Source: CAYVUM01 sp964619055
GTDB taxonomy: Bacteria; Pseudomonadota; Alphaproteobacteria; Rhodospirillales; Defluviicoccaceae
NCBI GenBank assembly: GCA_964619055.1
Contig: CAZUDB010000027.1
Coordinates: forward strand, 1-44,484
DNA: 44,484 nt
Reading direction: 5' to 3'
Shown here: positions 8,123-16,261 of the stretch, one piece after another
How positions within the stretch are numbered: the stretch's first letter is position 1
Layout: the number at the start of each line of letters is the position of its first letter
Position numbers and translations under genes: made by a program
Notes under the pieces: generated by a model
The model's input: only the letters and a program-made list of their open reading frames with translations
What the model was told of the DNA's origin: nothing
Database searches by the model: none

Positions 8123-9681
8123 GGCCGCGGCCCCGCAAAAACGGTGTTGTAGCGGACGGTTTCGCCGGTTGCTACGTCGCTGAGCGTGAATTCCAGGTCA
8201 CTGGAAGCACCGTCCAGGCTGCTCCGCGGTGCGGTGACGAACACGCGATACGTTTCCACATCATCGGGGCGGGCGGTTAACGATACGGCCTCGACGCCTT
8301 CATCGGCAACACCGATGACCGTCATCTCGGCGCCGTCGACGCCCGAGACGGCCAACGTATACACCTTGTCCTCCCGCTCCATGTTCAGAATTTTGAAGGT
8401 GTAGCCATTGCGGATCGAGCCGTCGGACAGGCGCACGTACAGCGGCGAGCGGTCATGTTGGACGTTGACCTCAAGCCGGGACCGGCCGGTCAGGCTCACC
8501 ACCATAATCGTGGCGACGATTATGAGCATGACCATGTAGGCGATGGTTCGCGGCCGGAAAAACCGCCATCGCGTCGGCTGGTTGTGCTCCCGGGCCACTT
8601 GGTTGGCGACGGAATCGTAAGTGATGAGGTTCTGCGGTAGCCCGAACTTATCCATCACACTGTTGCATGCATCGATGCAAAGCGCGCAACCGATGCACGC
8701 CATTTGCTGCCCTTTGCGAATGTCCACGCCGGTCGGGCACACCTGCCAGCACAGCCCGCAGTCTACGCAGTGGCCGCGCCCCTCGAAGGATTGATCCTTG
8801 CGCGCACCGCCGCGCGGCTCTCCCCGCCATTCCTCGTACGTGACGATCAGAGAGTCCTCATCAAACATGGCGCTTTGGAAGCGTGGCCACGGGCACATGT
8901 AGATGCAGACCTGCTCACGCGCCCACCCGGCCAGGACGTAGGTCGTCATGGTAAACAGAAACGTGAATCCATAAACGCCGAGCCCGGCCTCGCCTGTGAA
9001 AAAGGCAGCCACGGTGGACGGTGCGTCATTGAAGTACAGAATCCATATGCCGCCCGTGGCAAACGCGATCAGCAGCCAGGCAAGATGCTTGAGACTTTTT
9101 TGGGCCAGTTTGTCGCGGCTCAGCGGGGCCTTGTCTAAGCGCATGCGGGCATTGCGATCGCCCTCGATCTTGCGCTCCACCCACATGAAAAGATCTGTCC
9201 ACACGGTTTGCGGGCAGGTGAAGCCGCACCAGACACGCCCGAACCAAGCCGTTGCCAGGAACAGGCCGATAGCGCCCAGGATCAGCAGGCCGGTCAGGTA
9301 ATAAACCTCCTGAGGCCAGATCTCGATCCAGAAAAAGTACGCGCGCCTTCCCGGCATATCGATCAGGAGGGCCTGGTCTGGGGCATCGGGCCCGCGGTCC
9401 CAGCGAATCCACGGTCCGATATAGTAAAGGCCGAGCAGCACCCACAAGGTGGCCCACTTCAGCTTGCGAAAGGCGCCGTGAACGCTTCGGGAATAGACCT
9501 TGTCATGGTCCGCATAAAGGCGCGCAGCCTTACCGGTGGTGCTCGGCTGATCCTGACCGGGCGCGACCGAGCCGGAGGACTGGCTTAAGCGCCGCCGAAA
9601 TCGCTCATCGGTCTGGTCCGGGAATGTGCGATCACTGGCGTCCGCACTTTCGTTCACCAAAGCCGAACGTGCTGAGGACAT
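8119..9681 (-). CDS. ccoG: CcoG/FixG, membrane iron-sulfur protein for cbb3 assembly
   Basis: A 520-residue membrane ferredoxin-like protein, proposed in other bacteria to act as a cupric reductase for cbb3 biogenesis. The N-terminus of about 70 residues is polar. Hydrophobic segments surround CGFTCPQTVW and CIYMCPWPRFQ. Two ferredoxin-type clusters follow: CVDCGLCWQVCPTGVDIRKG and CIGCALCIDACNSVMDKFG. The last 120 residues after a further membrane helix form a beta-rich periplasmic domain (LEVNVQHDRSPLYVRLSDG, then NGYTFKILNME). Length and domain order match CcoG/RdxA. A 179-base gap separates it from ccoP upstream, so it may also have its own promoter. Confidence 0.95.
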   Translation of the reverse strand: MSSARSALVNESADASDRTFPDQTDERFRRRLSQSSGSVAPGQDQPSTTGKAARLYADHDKVYSRSVHGAFRKLKWATLWVLLGLYYIGPWIRWDRGPDAPDQALLIDMPGRRAYFFWIEIWPQEVYYLTGLLILGAIGLFLATAWFGRVWCGFTCPQTVWTDLFMWVERKIEGDRNARMRLDKAPLSRDKLAQKSLKHLAWLLIAFATGGIWILYFNDAPSTVAAFFTGEAGLGVYGFTFLFTMTTYVLAGWAREQVCIYMCPWPRFQSAMFDEDSLIVTYEEWRGEPRGGARKDQSFEGRGHCVDCGLCWQVCPTGVDIRKGQQMACIGCALCIDACNSVMDKFGLPQNLITYDSVANQVAREHNQPTRWRFFRPRTIAYMVMLIIVATIMVVSLTGRSRLEVNVQHDRSPLYVRLSDGSIRNGYTFKILNMEREDKVYTLAVSGVDGAEMTVIGVADEGVEAVSLTARPDDVETYRVFVTAPRSSLDGASSDLEFTLSDVATGETVRYNTVFAGPRP

Positions 9682-9810
9682 CGTTCCACCTTTCCGACGG
9701 CACGGCGCTCACGTTAGGCGATCGCCCTGCTCGCTAACGCCCGGCGGGTCCATGCCGGTACCGATGCGACAGTGTTATATTCGCAAGCCCTTATATAAAC
9801 AATGCGCAAA

Positions 9811-9836
9811 TGAAGAACGGCCAAGCGGCATCCCCA
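9811..9836 (-). terminator. Possible weak terminator between ccoP and ccoG
   Basis: On the minus strand GCC-GCTT-GGC forms a short stem-loop inside a longer imperfect pairing, downstream of the ccoP stop codon. A close copy lies downstream of rhlE (40687-40712) with a run of seven T residues. Here the T run is only TTCTTC, so it may attenuate rather than end transcription. Confidence 0.3.
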
Positions 9837-9860
9837 GCCGAGCCCGCGGGACTAATCCCG

Positions 9861-10709
9861 CTACTGGCCACCACCAAGCGAATGGACGTAAAGCGTCACC
9901 TGCTTGATTTCCGCGTCGGTCAAACGACCATCCCAGGGCGGCATGACGCCGTGCTTGGGGCGATGAATCTGCGCAATAATCGATGGCCGTGAGCCGTCCA
10001 CGTTCAGCCAAATCGCATCGGTCAGGTTGGGAGCGCCCAACTCGGCAATTCCCTTGCCGTCCTCGCCGTGGCAGGCAGCGCATTCGTTGACGAAAATCTC
10101 CTCTCCCTCCGCATTGGCATCGCCTCCGCCGGATAGTGAGAGGACATAGTCGGTAACGGCCTCGATCTGTGCGGGCTCCAGCAGTCTGTCGACGCCATAC
10201 GAGGGCATCAAGGAAAAGCGCGCTTCCTCATGCTCATTGCGAACTCCATAGAGGATGGTCTGATGGATCGCGTCCAGCGTTCCACCCCACACCCAGGCGT
10301 CGTCAGCGAGCACCGGGTAGCCGGGATTGCCGGCACCACCGGACCCATGGCAAGGCGCACAGTTGTCCGCGTACACGGAGCGCCCGCCGGCCATGGCAAA
10401 ACGCTGCAGGTCGCGGTCGGCGGCCAATTCCTCCAGCTCCTTTTCCTCGAACTGCTGCAGCCATTCGCCGCGTTCGGTGCGCTGCTCCGCAAGATCCTCG
10501 ACAAGGTTTTTGCGGGAGGAGAAATCTCCCAAGCCGGCCCAAGACGGCAATGACGGCATCCAGATCATGTAGACAACGGAGAACGCGATGGTCGCGTAAA
10601 ACACATAGAGCCACCATTTCGGCAGTGGGTTATTGAGTTCCTTCAAACCATCCCACTCGTGACCCGTGGTCTCAACGCCGGAGACGTCATCGATTTCCTT
10701 ATCGGCCAT
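9861..10709 (-). CDS. ccoP: CcoP, diheme cytochrome c subunit of cbb3 oxidase
   Basis: A 282-residue membrane-anchored diheme cytochrome c that passes electrons towards CcoO and CcoN. The start MADKEIDDVSGVETTGHEWDG at 10709 is the classic CcoP opening and has GGAG upstream; an earlier ATG at 10730 is possible. The family stretch LKELNNPLPKWW leads into a membrane helix (LYVFYATIAFSVVYMIW). Two heme-attachment sites are seen, CAPCH at 117-121 and CAACH at 210-214, each in a cytochrome c domain. Axial Met candidates are in FSLMPSYG and HGVMPPW. It overlaps the end of ccoQ by 11 bases. Confidence 0.97.
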   Translation of the reverse strand: MADKEIDDVSGVETTGHEWDGLKELNNPLPKWWLYVFYATIAFSVVYMIWMPSLPSWAGLGDFSSRKNLVEDLAEQRTERGEWLQQFEEKELEELAADRDLQRFAMAGGRSVYADNCAPCHGSGGAGNPGYPVLADDAWVWGGTLDAIHQTILYGVRNEHEEARFSLMPSYGVDRLLEPAQIEAVTDYVLSLSGGGDANAEGEEIFVNECAACHGEDGKGIAELGAPNLTDAIWLNVDGSRPSIIAQIHRPKHGVMPPWDGRLTDAEIKQVTLYVHSLGGGQ

Positions 10710-10866
10710 TTTTCGGTGCTCCGTCGTCATCTTCGAACGGGATGTTCGCTGCTTCGTCCCACTTCTTTTTGTTTTTCGGGCGGTAGGCCCACCAAACGAC
10801 CACGGCAAACAGGATGATCAGCCAAACCACCCACCAGGCACGCAGCGTATCCCAAAGGTCCATCAT
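10699..10866 (-). CDS. ccoQ: CcoQ, small membrane subunit of cbb3 oxidase
   Basis: A 55-residue protein found by translating the gap between ccoO and ccoP on the minus strand: ATGATG at 10866 to TAA at 10699. It starts MMDLWDTLRAWWVVWLIIL, a single membrane helix, and continues with VVWWAYRPKNKKKWDEAANI and an acidic FEDDDG tail. The helix followed by a Y-R-P-KNKK-x-DEAA-IP motif is the CcoQ/FixQ signature. CcoQ stabilises the core complex. It lies 14 bases after ccoO and overlaps ccoP. Confidence 0.95.
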   Translation of the reverse strand: MMDLWDTLRAWWVVWLIILFAVVVWWAYRPKNKKKWDEAANIPFEDDDGAPKNGR

Positions 10867-10880
10867 GACTGCTGGTCCGC

Positions 10881-11609
10881 CTACCGGTAGTCCATTTCCG
10901 GCTTGTAATCGGTGAAGTCTACCAGTGTGCCTAGCATCTGCAGGTAGGCGATAACGGCGTCCAACTCCGTCAGCTTCGACGGATCGCCGTCGAAGTCACC
11001 GACGACAGCCTTCGGATAGCGGGCAAGCAAGGCATCGGGGTCGCCCAGCTCGCCGTTGCCCTGGGCCCTTAGATCCATGGCCGCGTTGGCAATCTGTTCA
11101 TCGGTGTAGGGAACGCCGACAGCGCGCAGCGTCGCCAGATGTTCGGCCGCGTCCGTGAACGCCAGTTCACGTTCGGCCAGAAAGGAGTAGCCCGGCATGA
11201 TTGATTCCGGCACGACGCTGCGCGGATCGATCATGTGGGCGACATGCCAGTCGTTTGAATACTTCCCGCCGACACGGGCCAGGTCGGGACCAGTGCGCTT
11301 GGACCCCCATTGGAACGGGTGATCATACATGCTCTCGGCCGCCAGGCTGTAGTGGCCGTAGCGTTCGATCTCATCCCGAAACGGACGGATCTGCTGACTG
11401 TGGCATACGTAGCAGCCTTCGCGGACGTAAATGTTGCGACCGGCCAGCTCCAGCGGCGTGAGCGGCCGCATACCCTCGACCTTTTCGACGGTCTGCTCCG
11501 AATGGAACAACGGGATCAACTGGACAAGACCACCAATGGAGACCGTGACCAGGGTCAAGACGGCGAGAAGAATGACGTTCTTCTCAAGGATTGCGTGTTT
11601 TTCAATCAT
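10881..11609 (-). CDS. ccoO: CcoO, monoheme cytochrome c subunit of cbb3 oxidase
   Basis: A 242-residue membrane-anchored cytochrome c. One N-terminal helix (NVILLAVLTLVTVSIGGLVQLIPLF) is followed by LAGRNIYVREGCYVCH with the heme site CYVCH at 66-70. The CcoO signatures SQQIRPFRDE, RYGHYS, FQWGSKRTGPDLARVGG and the Met-ligand region SIMPGYSFL follow. It accepts electrons from CcoP and passes them to CcoN. It lies 14 bases downstream of ccoN in the same operon. Confidence 0.97.
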   Translation of the reverse strand: MIEKHAILEKNVILLAVLTLVTVSIGGLVQLIPLFHSEQTVEKVEGMRPLTPLELAGRNIYVREGCYVCHSQQIRPFRDEIERYGHYSLAAESMYDHPFQWGSKRTGPDLARVGGKYSNDWHVAHMIDPRSVVPESIMPGYSFLAERELAFTDAAEHLATLRAVGVPYTDEQIANAAMDLRAQGNGELGDPDALLARYPKAVVGDFDGDPSKLTELDAVIAYLQMLGTLVDFTDYKPEMDYR

Positions 11610-11623
11610 GACGTCTGGCCTTC

Positions 11624-13102
11624 CTACTCGGCCGCCGTCGGGGCCAGCGCGCGCGGTCGTTCGTAGGCCGCTTCGGTGCGAAGGTCGCCGCGGATCGTGC
11701 GCCAGAGGTTGTAGACCATGATCAGCGAGCCGATGAAAAACAGCACCCCGCCGCCAGCGCGAATAACGTAATAGGGATGCATCGCTTCCACCGTTTCAAT
11801 AAACGAGTATTGCAGGAAGCCAAGGTCATCGTATGCCCGCCACATCAGGCCTTGCATAATCCCAGAAATCCACATGGCGGTGATGTAAAGAACGATGCCG
11901 ATGGTGGCGACCCAAAAGTGGTAGGTGACGAGGCGCAGGGAATACAGCCGCTCGCGCTTCCACAGTTTCGGTACAAGGTAGTAAATCGCGCCAAAGCTAA
12001 TAAAGGCGACCCACCCGAGCGCGCCGGAATGGACATGGCCGACGGTCCAATCCGTGTAGTGACTGAGCGAGTTTACCGCCTTAATGGACATCATTGGCCC
12101 TTCGAAGGTGCTCATGCCGTAGAACGCCACGGACACGACCATGAAGCGCAGGACCGGGTCTGTCCGCAGCTTATCCCAAGCACCGGACAGGGTCATGATG
12201 CCGTTGATCATGCCTCCCCAGGACGGCATCCACAGCATTACCGAGAACACCATGCCGAGCGTCTGGGCCCAATCGGGCAGGGCGGTGTAATGCAGGTGAT
12301 GGGGGCCGGCCCAGATATAGAGGAAGATCAACGTCCAGAAATGCACGATGCTCAGACGGTAGGAATAAACTGGACGATCGGCCTGTTTTGGCACGAAGTA
12401 GTACATGATGCCGAGGAAACCAGCGGTCAGGAAAAAGCCGACAGCATTATGAGCATACCACCATTGCGTCAAAGCATCTTGAACACCTGCCCACACAACG
12501 TAGCTTTTCGTGCTTCCCAGCGATACAGGGATCGCTAAGTTATTCACGACGTGCAACATCGCTACGGTGATGATAAAGGATAGAAAAAACCAGTTGGCCA
12601 CATAGATGTGCGGTTCTTTGCGCTTCATTAGTGTGGCGACGTAAACGATCAGGTATGTGACCCATACAATCGTCAGCCACAGGTCCACATACCACTCGGG
12701 CTCCGCATACTCCTTGCTCTGGGTAATGCCGAGCACGTATCCGGACGCGGCCATGACAATGAACAGCTGGTATCCCCAGAACAGAAAATTCGCCACCGCC
12801 GGCCCGCCCCACAGGCTCGCCCGCGAGGTCCGTTGCACGACATACAGGGACGTGGCGAACAAGGCGTTGCCACCGAACGCGAAAATAACCGCCGAGGTAT
12901 GAACTGGCCGCAAGCGACCAAACGTCGTCCATGGCAAGTCAAGATTAAGGGTCGGGAACGCCATCTGGAAAGCAATGTAGACACCTACCAAAAACCCGAC
13001 AACACCCCAGAATATTGTCGCGATGGTAAATTTGCGAATAATCTCTTCGTTATATTCAATGGGTATTGCCTTTGTATCGGCTATTGCAGTCATCGATGTC
13101 AT
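11624..13102 (-). CDS. ccoN: CcoN, catalytic subunit of cbb3-type cytochrome c oxidase
   Basis: A 492-residue heme-copper oxidase subunit I with about 12 membrane helices. It reduces O2 to water at a high-affinity heme b3-CuB site and pumps protons. Candidate metal ligands visible are the His in RPVHTSAV (low-spin heme b), the His in WWYAHNAVGFF and the pair in AGPHHLHYT (CuB), and VGHVHSGALGW (hemes). The acidic start (MTSMTAIADTKAIPIEYNEE) precedes the first helix. It is the first gene of the cluster. The upstream 400 bases contain a Fur-like palindrome but no clean FNR/FixK box that I could find. Confidence 0.98.
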   Translation of the reverse strand: MTSMTAIADTKAIPIEYNEEIIRKFTIATIFWGVVGFLVGVYIAFQMAFPTLNLDLPWTTFGRLRPVHTSAVIFAFGGNALFATSLYVVQRTSRASLWGGPAVANFLFWGYQLFIVMAASGYVLGITQSKEYAEPEWYVDLWLTIVWVTYLIVYVATLMKRKEPHIYVANWFFLSFIITVAMLHVVNNLAIPVSLGSTKSYVVWAGVQDALTQWWYAHNAVGFFLTAGFLGIMYYFVPKQADRPVYSYRLSIVHFWTLIFLYIWAGPHHLHYTALPDWAQTLGMVFSVMLWMPSWGGMINGIMTLSGAWDKLRTDPVLRFMVVSVAFYGMSTFEGPMMSIKAVNSLSHYTDWTVGHVHSGALGWVAFISFGAIYYLVPKLWKRERLYSLRLVTYHFWVATIGIVLYITAMWISGIMQGLMWRAYDDLGFLQYSFIETVEAMHPYYVIRAGGGVLFFIGSLIMVYNLWRTIRGDLRTEAAYERPRALAPTAAE

Positions 13103-13507
13103 TCTGGTCTCCTGCCGTCACCTAACGAGCTCATTTGTCCAGTGTTAATCGTGTGAGGCTGGCCGTGTTTGGGCTCGATTTTTGGCATTGTGCCCCGGTC
13201 ATTTCTCAGCTGAGGTATCACGTCTAGTGCAAGCAAAAGCTCGATAGGCACAGAGGTGGCCAGCGCAGTCGCTGACCTTCGGTTATTTTAGATGTTTCGA
13301 ATGTTACGCAGCCGCGATCGCGAAGTCAATGTGGATAACCCCCCAGGAATTAGGATCGGCGCCGGAAAGTTAATCATCTCCGACTGCTTTGTCGATGATT
13401 TGGTTATAATCGGACGTTCTTGTTAGAGATTAAGAATGATTTTCATTATCGCTTTATTCGCGCATCGAGTTTCAGATTTGCCGATTGCCTAATCGTTGAC
13501 TTGCCCA
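13103..13507. other. Intergenic region upstream of ccoN
   Basis: About 405 bases separate the end of the minus-strand protease gene from the start of ccoN, so this should hold the cco promoter. It is locally A/T-rich at 13400-13470. I looked for TTGAT-N4-ATCAA (FNR/FixK) boxes on both strands and found none. The clearest element is the near-palindrome at 13432-13450, listed separately. No coding sequence or RNA gene is apparent. Confidence 0.5.
13432..13450. promoter_or_regulatory. Fur-box-like palindrome upstream of the cco operon
   Basis: The 19 bases match the classical Fur consensus (GATAATGATAATCATTATC) at 15 positions by hand alignment, with an intact right half CATTATC. It lies about 330 bases upstream of ccoN and 58 bases past the protease stop codon. 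It could bind an iron- or manganese-sensing Fur-family regulator. Distance from ccoN makes direct promoter overlap uncertain. Confidence 0.35.
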
Positions 13508-14335
13508 CTAGTCGGGCGGCGCTGGGGAGAAACCGTCGGTAGCCGCTGCTTCCCGTTCTGCAAGCACGCGTCGAAGCGTGGGCAGGATTGCGGCGGCATG
13601 CACGGCCAAACCCCGCTTGCGCCCGTCTAGGTCGCCGAACCCGGTGTTGATGCCGACGATCGTGTAGCTGGAGGGGCCCCCTTCGCGAGTGCGTTCGAGA
13701 AGGAGCGGTGAGCCGGAATCTCCCTGCACAGCATCGCAGGTGTGAGCGACGACCGCGCCACCACCGATGGGTTCCATCAAGCGGCAACCCCGATGCAGCG
13801 ACAAAAGGTGTGGGCGATCGCGCCCGTAACCGGCGCGCAGCAGAGTATTCTCGGTTCCGTTTGCGAGGATGTCGCCGTCGGCCAGAGCCCGTACGGGGAT
13901 GGGCTTGGCGGGCAGCTTGGACTCGAGAACCACGATGGCCCAGTCGGCGGCGACGGCGCTCAGTCCTTTGGCTCTGCTGCCCGTCTCCATGCCGGGCCGA
14001 ATGATCTGGGCCGCACGGGCGTGGCCGCCATAACTGCCGCGGCGGTAGCCCGCGAGAAAGTGGACCTCGCTTGGCTTCACGTACCGGCGTGTGCGTTTGT
14101 CGTAGAGACAGTGCGCGGCGGTCAGCACCACATCCTCGGCCACCGCCACGCCCGTACAGAAGCCACCCGTCGCCCGATTGAGGCGCCCAAGCGCGGTCCA
14201 AGGCCAGTCCACGGGATCCAGCAAAACGCGGTCGTCATCACCGAGGATACCGACGAGGCGTCGAGTTGGTTCGGCGGCGGCGCTCACGTCCGGTATGCTT
14301 ATTCCCGCAATCAGTACCGCTAGCGCTGTTCGCAC
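13508..14335 (-). CDS. Exported trypsin-like (S1) serine protease
   Basis: A 275-residue chymotrypsin-fold protease. From the GTG at 14335 the protein opens with a signal peptide (VRTALAVLIAGISIPDVSA) cut before AAEP. The catalytic triad is visible: His75 in LTAAHCLYD, Asp131 in AADWAIVVLE and Ser207 in QGDSGSPLLL. Cysteines flank the His and Ser motifs in the usual places. It is likely periplasmic or secreted and resembles bacterial single-domain S1 proteases. The longer open frame starting at 14431 runs through a strong hairpin belonging to the upstream gene, so the GTG start is preferred although its ribosome site is poor. The substrate is unknown. Confidence 0.85.
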   Translation of the reverse strand: MRTALAVLIAGISIPDVSAAAEPTRRLVGILGDDDRVLLDPVDWPWTALGRLNRATGGFCTGVAVAEDVVLTAAHCLYDKRTRRYVKPSEVHFLAGYRRGSYGGHARAAQIIRPGMETGSRAKGLSAVAADWAIVVLESKLPAKPIPVRALADGDILANGTENTLLRAGYGRDRPHLLSLHRGCRLMEPIGGGAVVAHTCDAVQGDSGSPLLLERTREGGPSSYTIVGINTGFGDLDGRKRGLAVHAAAILPTLRRVLAEREAAATDGFSPAPPD

Positions 14336-14392
14336 GAACGCGCCGCAACAGCCCCGGACGCGGGGAATCTGATTCCATAGCTTGCAATACGC

Positions 14393-14416
14393 GAAGGGCG
14401 CCCTTGGGCGCCCTTC
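14393..14416 (-). terminator. Perfect 11-bp hairpin after the PHA-synthase-like gene
   Basis: GAAGGGCGCCC and GGGCGCCCTTC form an uninterrupted inverted repeat with a two-base spacer, about 27 bases past the stop codon at 14443. The stem is very stable but has no T run, so it may stop RNA polymerase weakly or protect the 3' end of the message. Confidence 0.6.
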
Positions 14417-14442
14417 CAAATCAACCGGCATGACGGCGAAGA

Positions 14443-15948
14443 TTAGGTGGCGGCGGCGACCGGCGCCGCGGCCGGGGACCCTGAAATATCCATTTGGAAC
14501 TTCACGGGGCCACGGACCATGTTGCCGTTGGCATCCTTGAACTCACCGTTGACGGGAGACTTCTTGGAGTAGGGACTCGTCAGGATGGCGACGTGTCCTC
14601 CGTAGAACGCCACGGATTCGATCAACCCGCTGCCATCCAGGTACTTATTGGCGGCCGTCGCGCACTTCGGCGTCACCAGGTCATCCTTGATGGCGTAGTT
14701 CTGGTACCAGGGAACGTTTAGCTTGGTGAGTTCACGGACGTTGAGTGGCTTGTCATAAAGCGTCACCGGCAGCGTGCCGTCATCACCGATTGGTTTCTGG
14801 AACGTCGCCGAACTCATGGTGGCGATGCCGAGCGGCAGATGGACGCGCTCTTTCAGCAACCAACGGAACAAGGCCGCCGGGGTCTTGCCGGGGTTCATAT
14901 CCGTCGCCCGTTGCATCTTGGCCTGGTCAATGACCTTGGCCAGCGGCTGCTCCCGATCGATAGCGACGAAGCGCATGCCGAGGCTTAACATGTAGCCGTT
15001 GGCAACCTTGTTGCCGTTGGGGAGCTTTGTTGTGATGAAGTCGTTGTGCATCTGCGGCATCCCGGCGATGGCATCGCTGTAGCTGCCATCGATGGGGGCG
15101 ACATTGGTGATCAGGGCATCGCAGACGTCCGTGAGCGTGCCCGACAGCACATTCATCATGCAAATGTAGCCGCCTTGGCAGGTGCCATTCAGGGTCACCT
15201 TTTGCCCATGCTTGGTCACAAGCTTCTGACACAGCTCCCGCGTCTCGTCGCAATCCTGTTCCGGCGTGGTCTTTTGCACGGCCTCGGTCTCGAGGATCGG
15301 TTTGACGACGCGCACATAGGTTGGAATACCTTCGTTGGCGAAGGAGTGCGTGTAGCTCTTGTTTTCGAACGGCAGGAACGACAGGATGTGGACGCCCAAC
15401 ATGTACGGCGGCACCATCAACACGGGCTTGAGCTTGTCGTTAACCTTAACGCCCTTTTTGATTGGCTTGACTTGATACATTAGGAACGTATCGGTCTCGG
15501 CCACAAGTTCGTAATCTGCAGAATTGAACTGGAAGCCGAACTCGTCCTTGATCGCCTCGATTTGCTCGTTGAAGTTTGCGACCGCTTCCATGACTTCGGC
15601 TTCGCGACGCATGTACTGACCAAGCGTTTCTTCGCCATTGGTCGGGCCCATCACGGAGGTCATCGTCGCTCGTATGGCCTGTTCCCACTGATCAAGCGCG
15701 AAGTCGGTGAGCTTCTCCTGAGCTCCCCAAAACCCCTTGGTCACCAGGGCCTGATTGTGCTGCATCACTTCGGCAGTTTCCAGCAGGCTCATCGGATTGT
15801 CTTTGGCGGCCTGCAAAGCGATCTGGGCCGCGATCAAGCAACTTTCATTGAACTCCGTGATTTCGCGGTTCGTCGCCCGAGCCAGGGCTGTGTAGTAGCG
15901 AAACCAACTGGTGCTGATGTCGGGAAGTTCGCGCAGAAGTGCGTACAT
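14443..15948 (-). CDS. Divergent poly(3-hydroxyalkanoate) synthase-like alpha/beta hydrolase
   Basis: A 501-residue protein with the PHA-synthase nucleophile box G-x-C-x-G-G at 255-260 (NGTCQGGY, Cys257). Candidate acid and base are Asp422/Asp423 (KDDLVTP) and His452 (YGGHVAIL). A family hallmark, the strand before an oxyanion loop, appears as KPVLMVPPYMLG. Residues 1-130 are a helical, Gln/Ala-rich stretch (CLIAAQIALQAAKDNPMS, QEKLTDFALDQWEQA) that resembles phasins more than the usual PhaC N-terminus. It may bind granules and polymerise 3-hydroxyacyl-CoA, but divergence in the core leaves activity unproven. It is monocistronic, with a hairpin downstream and an A/T-rich upstream region. Confidence 0.7.
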   Translation of the reverse strand: MYALLRELPDISTSWFRYYTALARATNREITEFNESCLIAAQIALQAAKDNPMSLLETAEVMQHNQALVTKGFWGAQEKLTDFALDQWEQAIRATMTSVMGPTNGEETLGQYMRREAEVMEAVANFNEQIEAIKDEFGFQFNSADYELVAETDTFLMYQVKPIKKGVKVNDKLKPVLMVPPYMLGVHILSFLPFENKSYTHSFANEGIPTYVRVVKPILETEAVQKTTPEQDCDETRELCQKLVTKHGQKVTLNGTCQGGYICMMNVLSGTLTDVCDALITNVAPIDGSYSDAIAGMPQMHNDFITTKLPNGNKVANGYMLSLGMRFVAIDREQPLAKVIDQAKMQRATDMNPGKTPAALFRWLLKERVHLPLGIATMSSATFQKPIGDDGTLPVTLYDKPLNVRELTKLNVPWYQNYAIKDDLVTPKCATAANKYLDGSGLIESVAFYGGHVAILTSPYSKKSPVNGEFKDANGNMVRGPVKFQMDISGSPAAAPVAAAT

Positions 15949-16261
15949 GGCGTGTTTCCTCTGAGGCGGGCAATGCGGCCTATTCCGCGGTCCTAAAATA
16001 TTATTTCAACAAATGCCGTGACCCGAGGCCGAAGGGACCGAACGCAATGCGCGTGTGAAAACTGCCGAACCGAATGCATGTTCCATCCCACCTGCCCACT
16101 TAACCTATTGTAGAAAGTTTGGTTCGCCATTGCAATACAAGACGCTGCAATGCAGCATTCTAAAAGGGTATTTACGTGGTATGTTGTGCCAAGCGCATTG
16201 CTGTTGCCATCTGTGAAAGATTATTTCACCGCAACGACGAGTGCGCAGTCGTCGTTGCTGA
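15949..16261. other. Intergenic region with two hairpins, upstream of the PHA-synthase-like gene
   Basis: This gap of 313 bases separates the thiE stop from the start of the PHA-synthase-like gene, both on the minus strand. It is A/T-richer than its surroundings (for example around 15994-16010 and 16110-16180). It should contain the promoter of the downstream gene. Two inverted repeats sit at its thiE end (16213-16258). No coding sequence is credible. Confidence 0.45.
16213..16258 (-). terminator. Tandem hairpins downstream of thiE
   Basis: A perfect 10-bp inverted repeat (GCAACGACGA / TCGTCGTTGC, 8-base loop) at 16231-16258 lies directly after the thiE stop at 16262. It is followed on the minus strand by a second one, GTGAAA / TTTCAC with a 5-base loop, at 16213-16229. 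Together they probably end the gap-fba-thiE transcript, though no long T run follows. Confidence 0.5.

Noticed and set aside
13103..13507. FNR/FixK box (TTGAT-N4-ATCAA) upstream of ccoN
   Set aside because: Searched on both strands by eye; only unrelated half-sites such as GTCAA were found without a proper partner.
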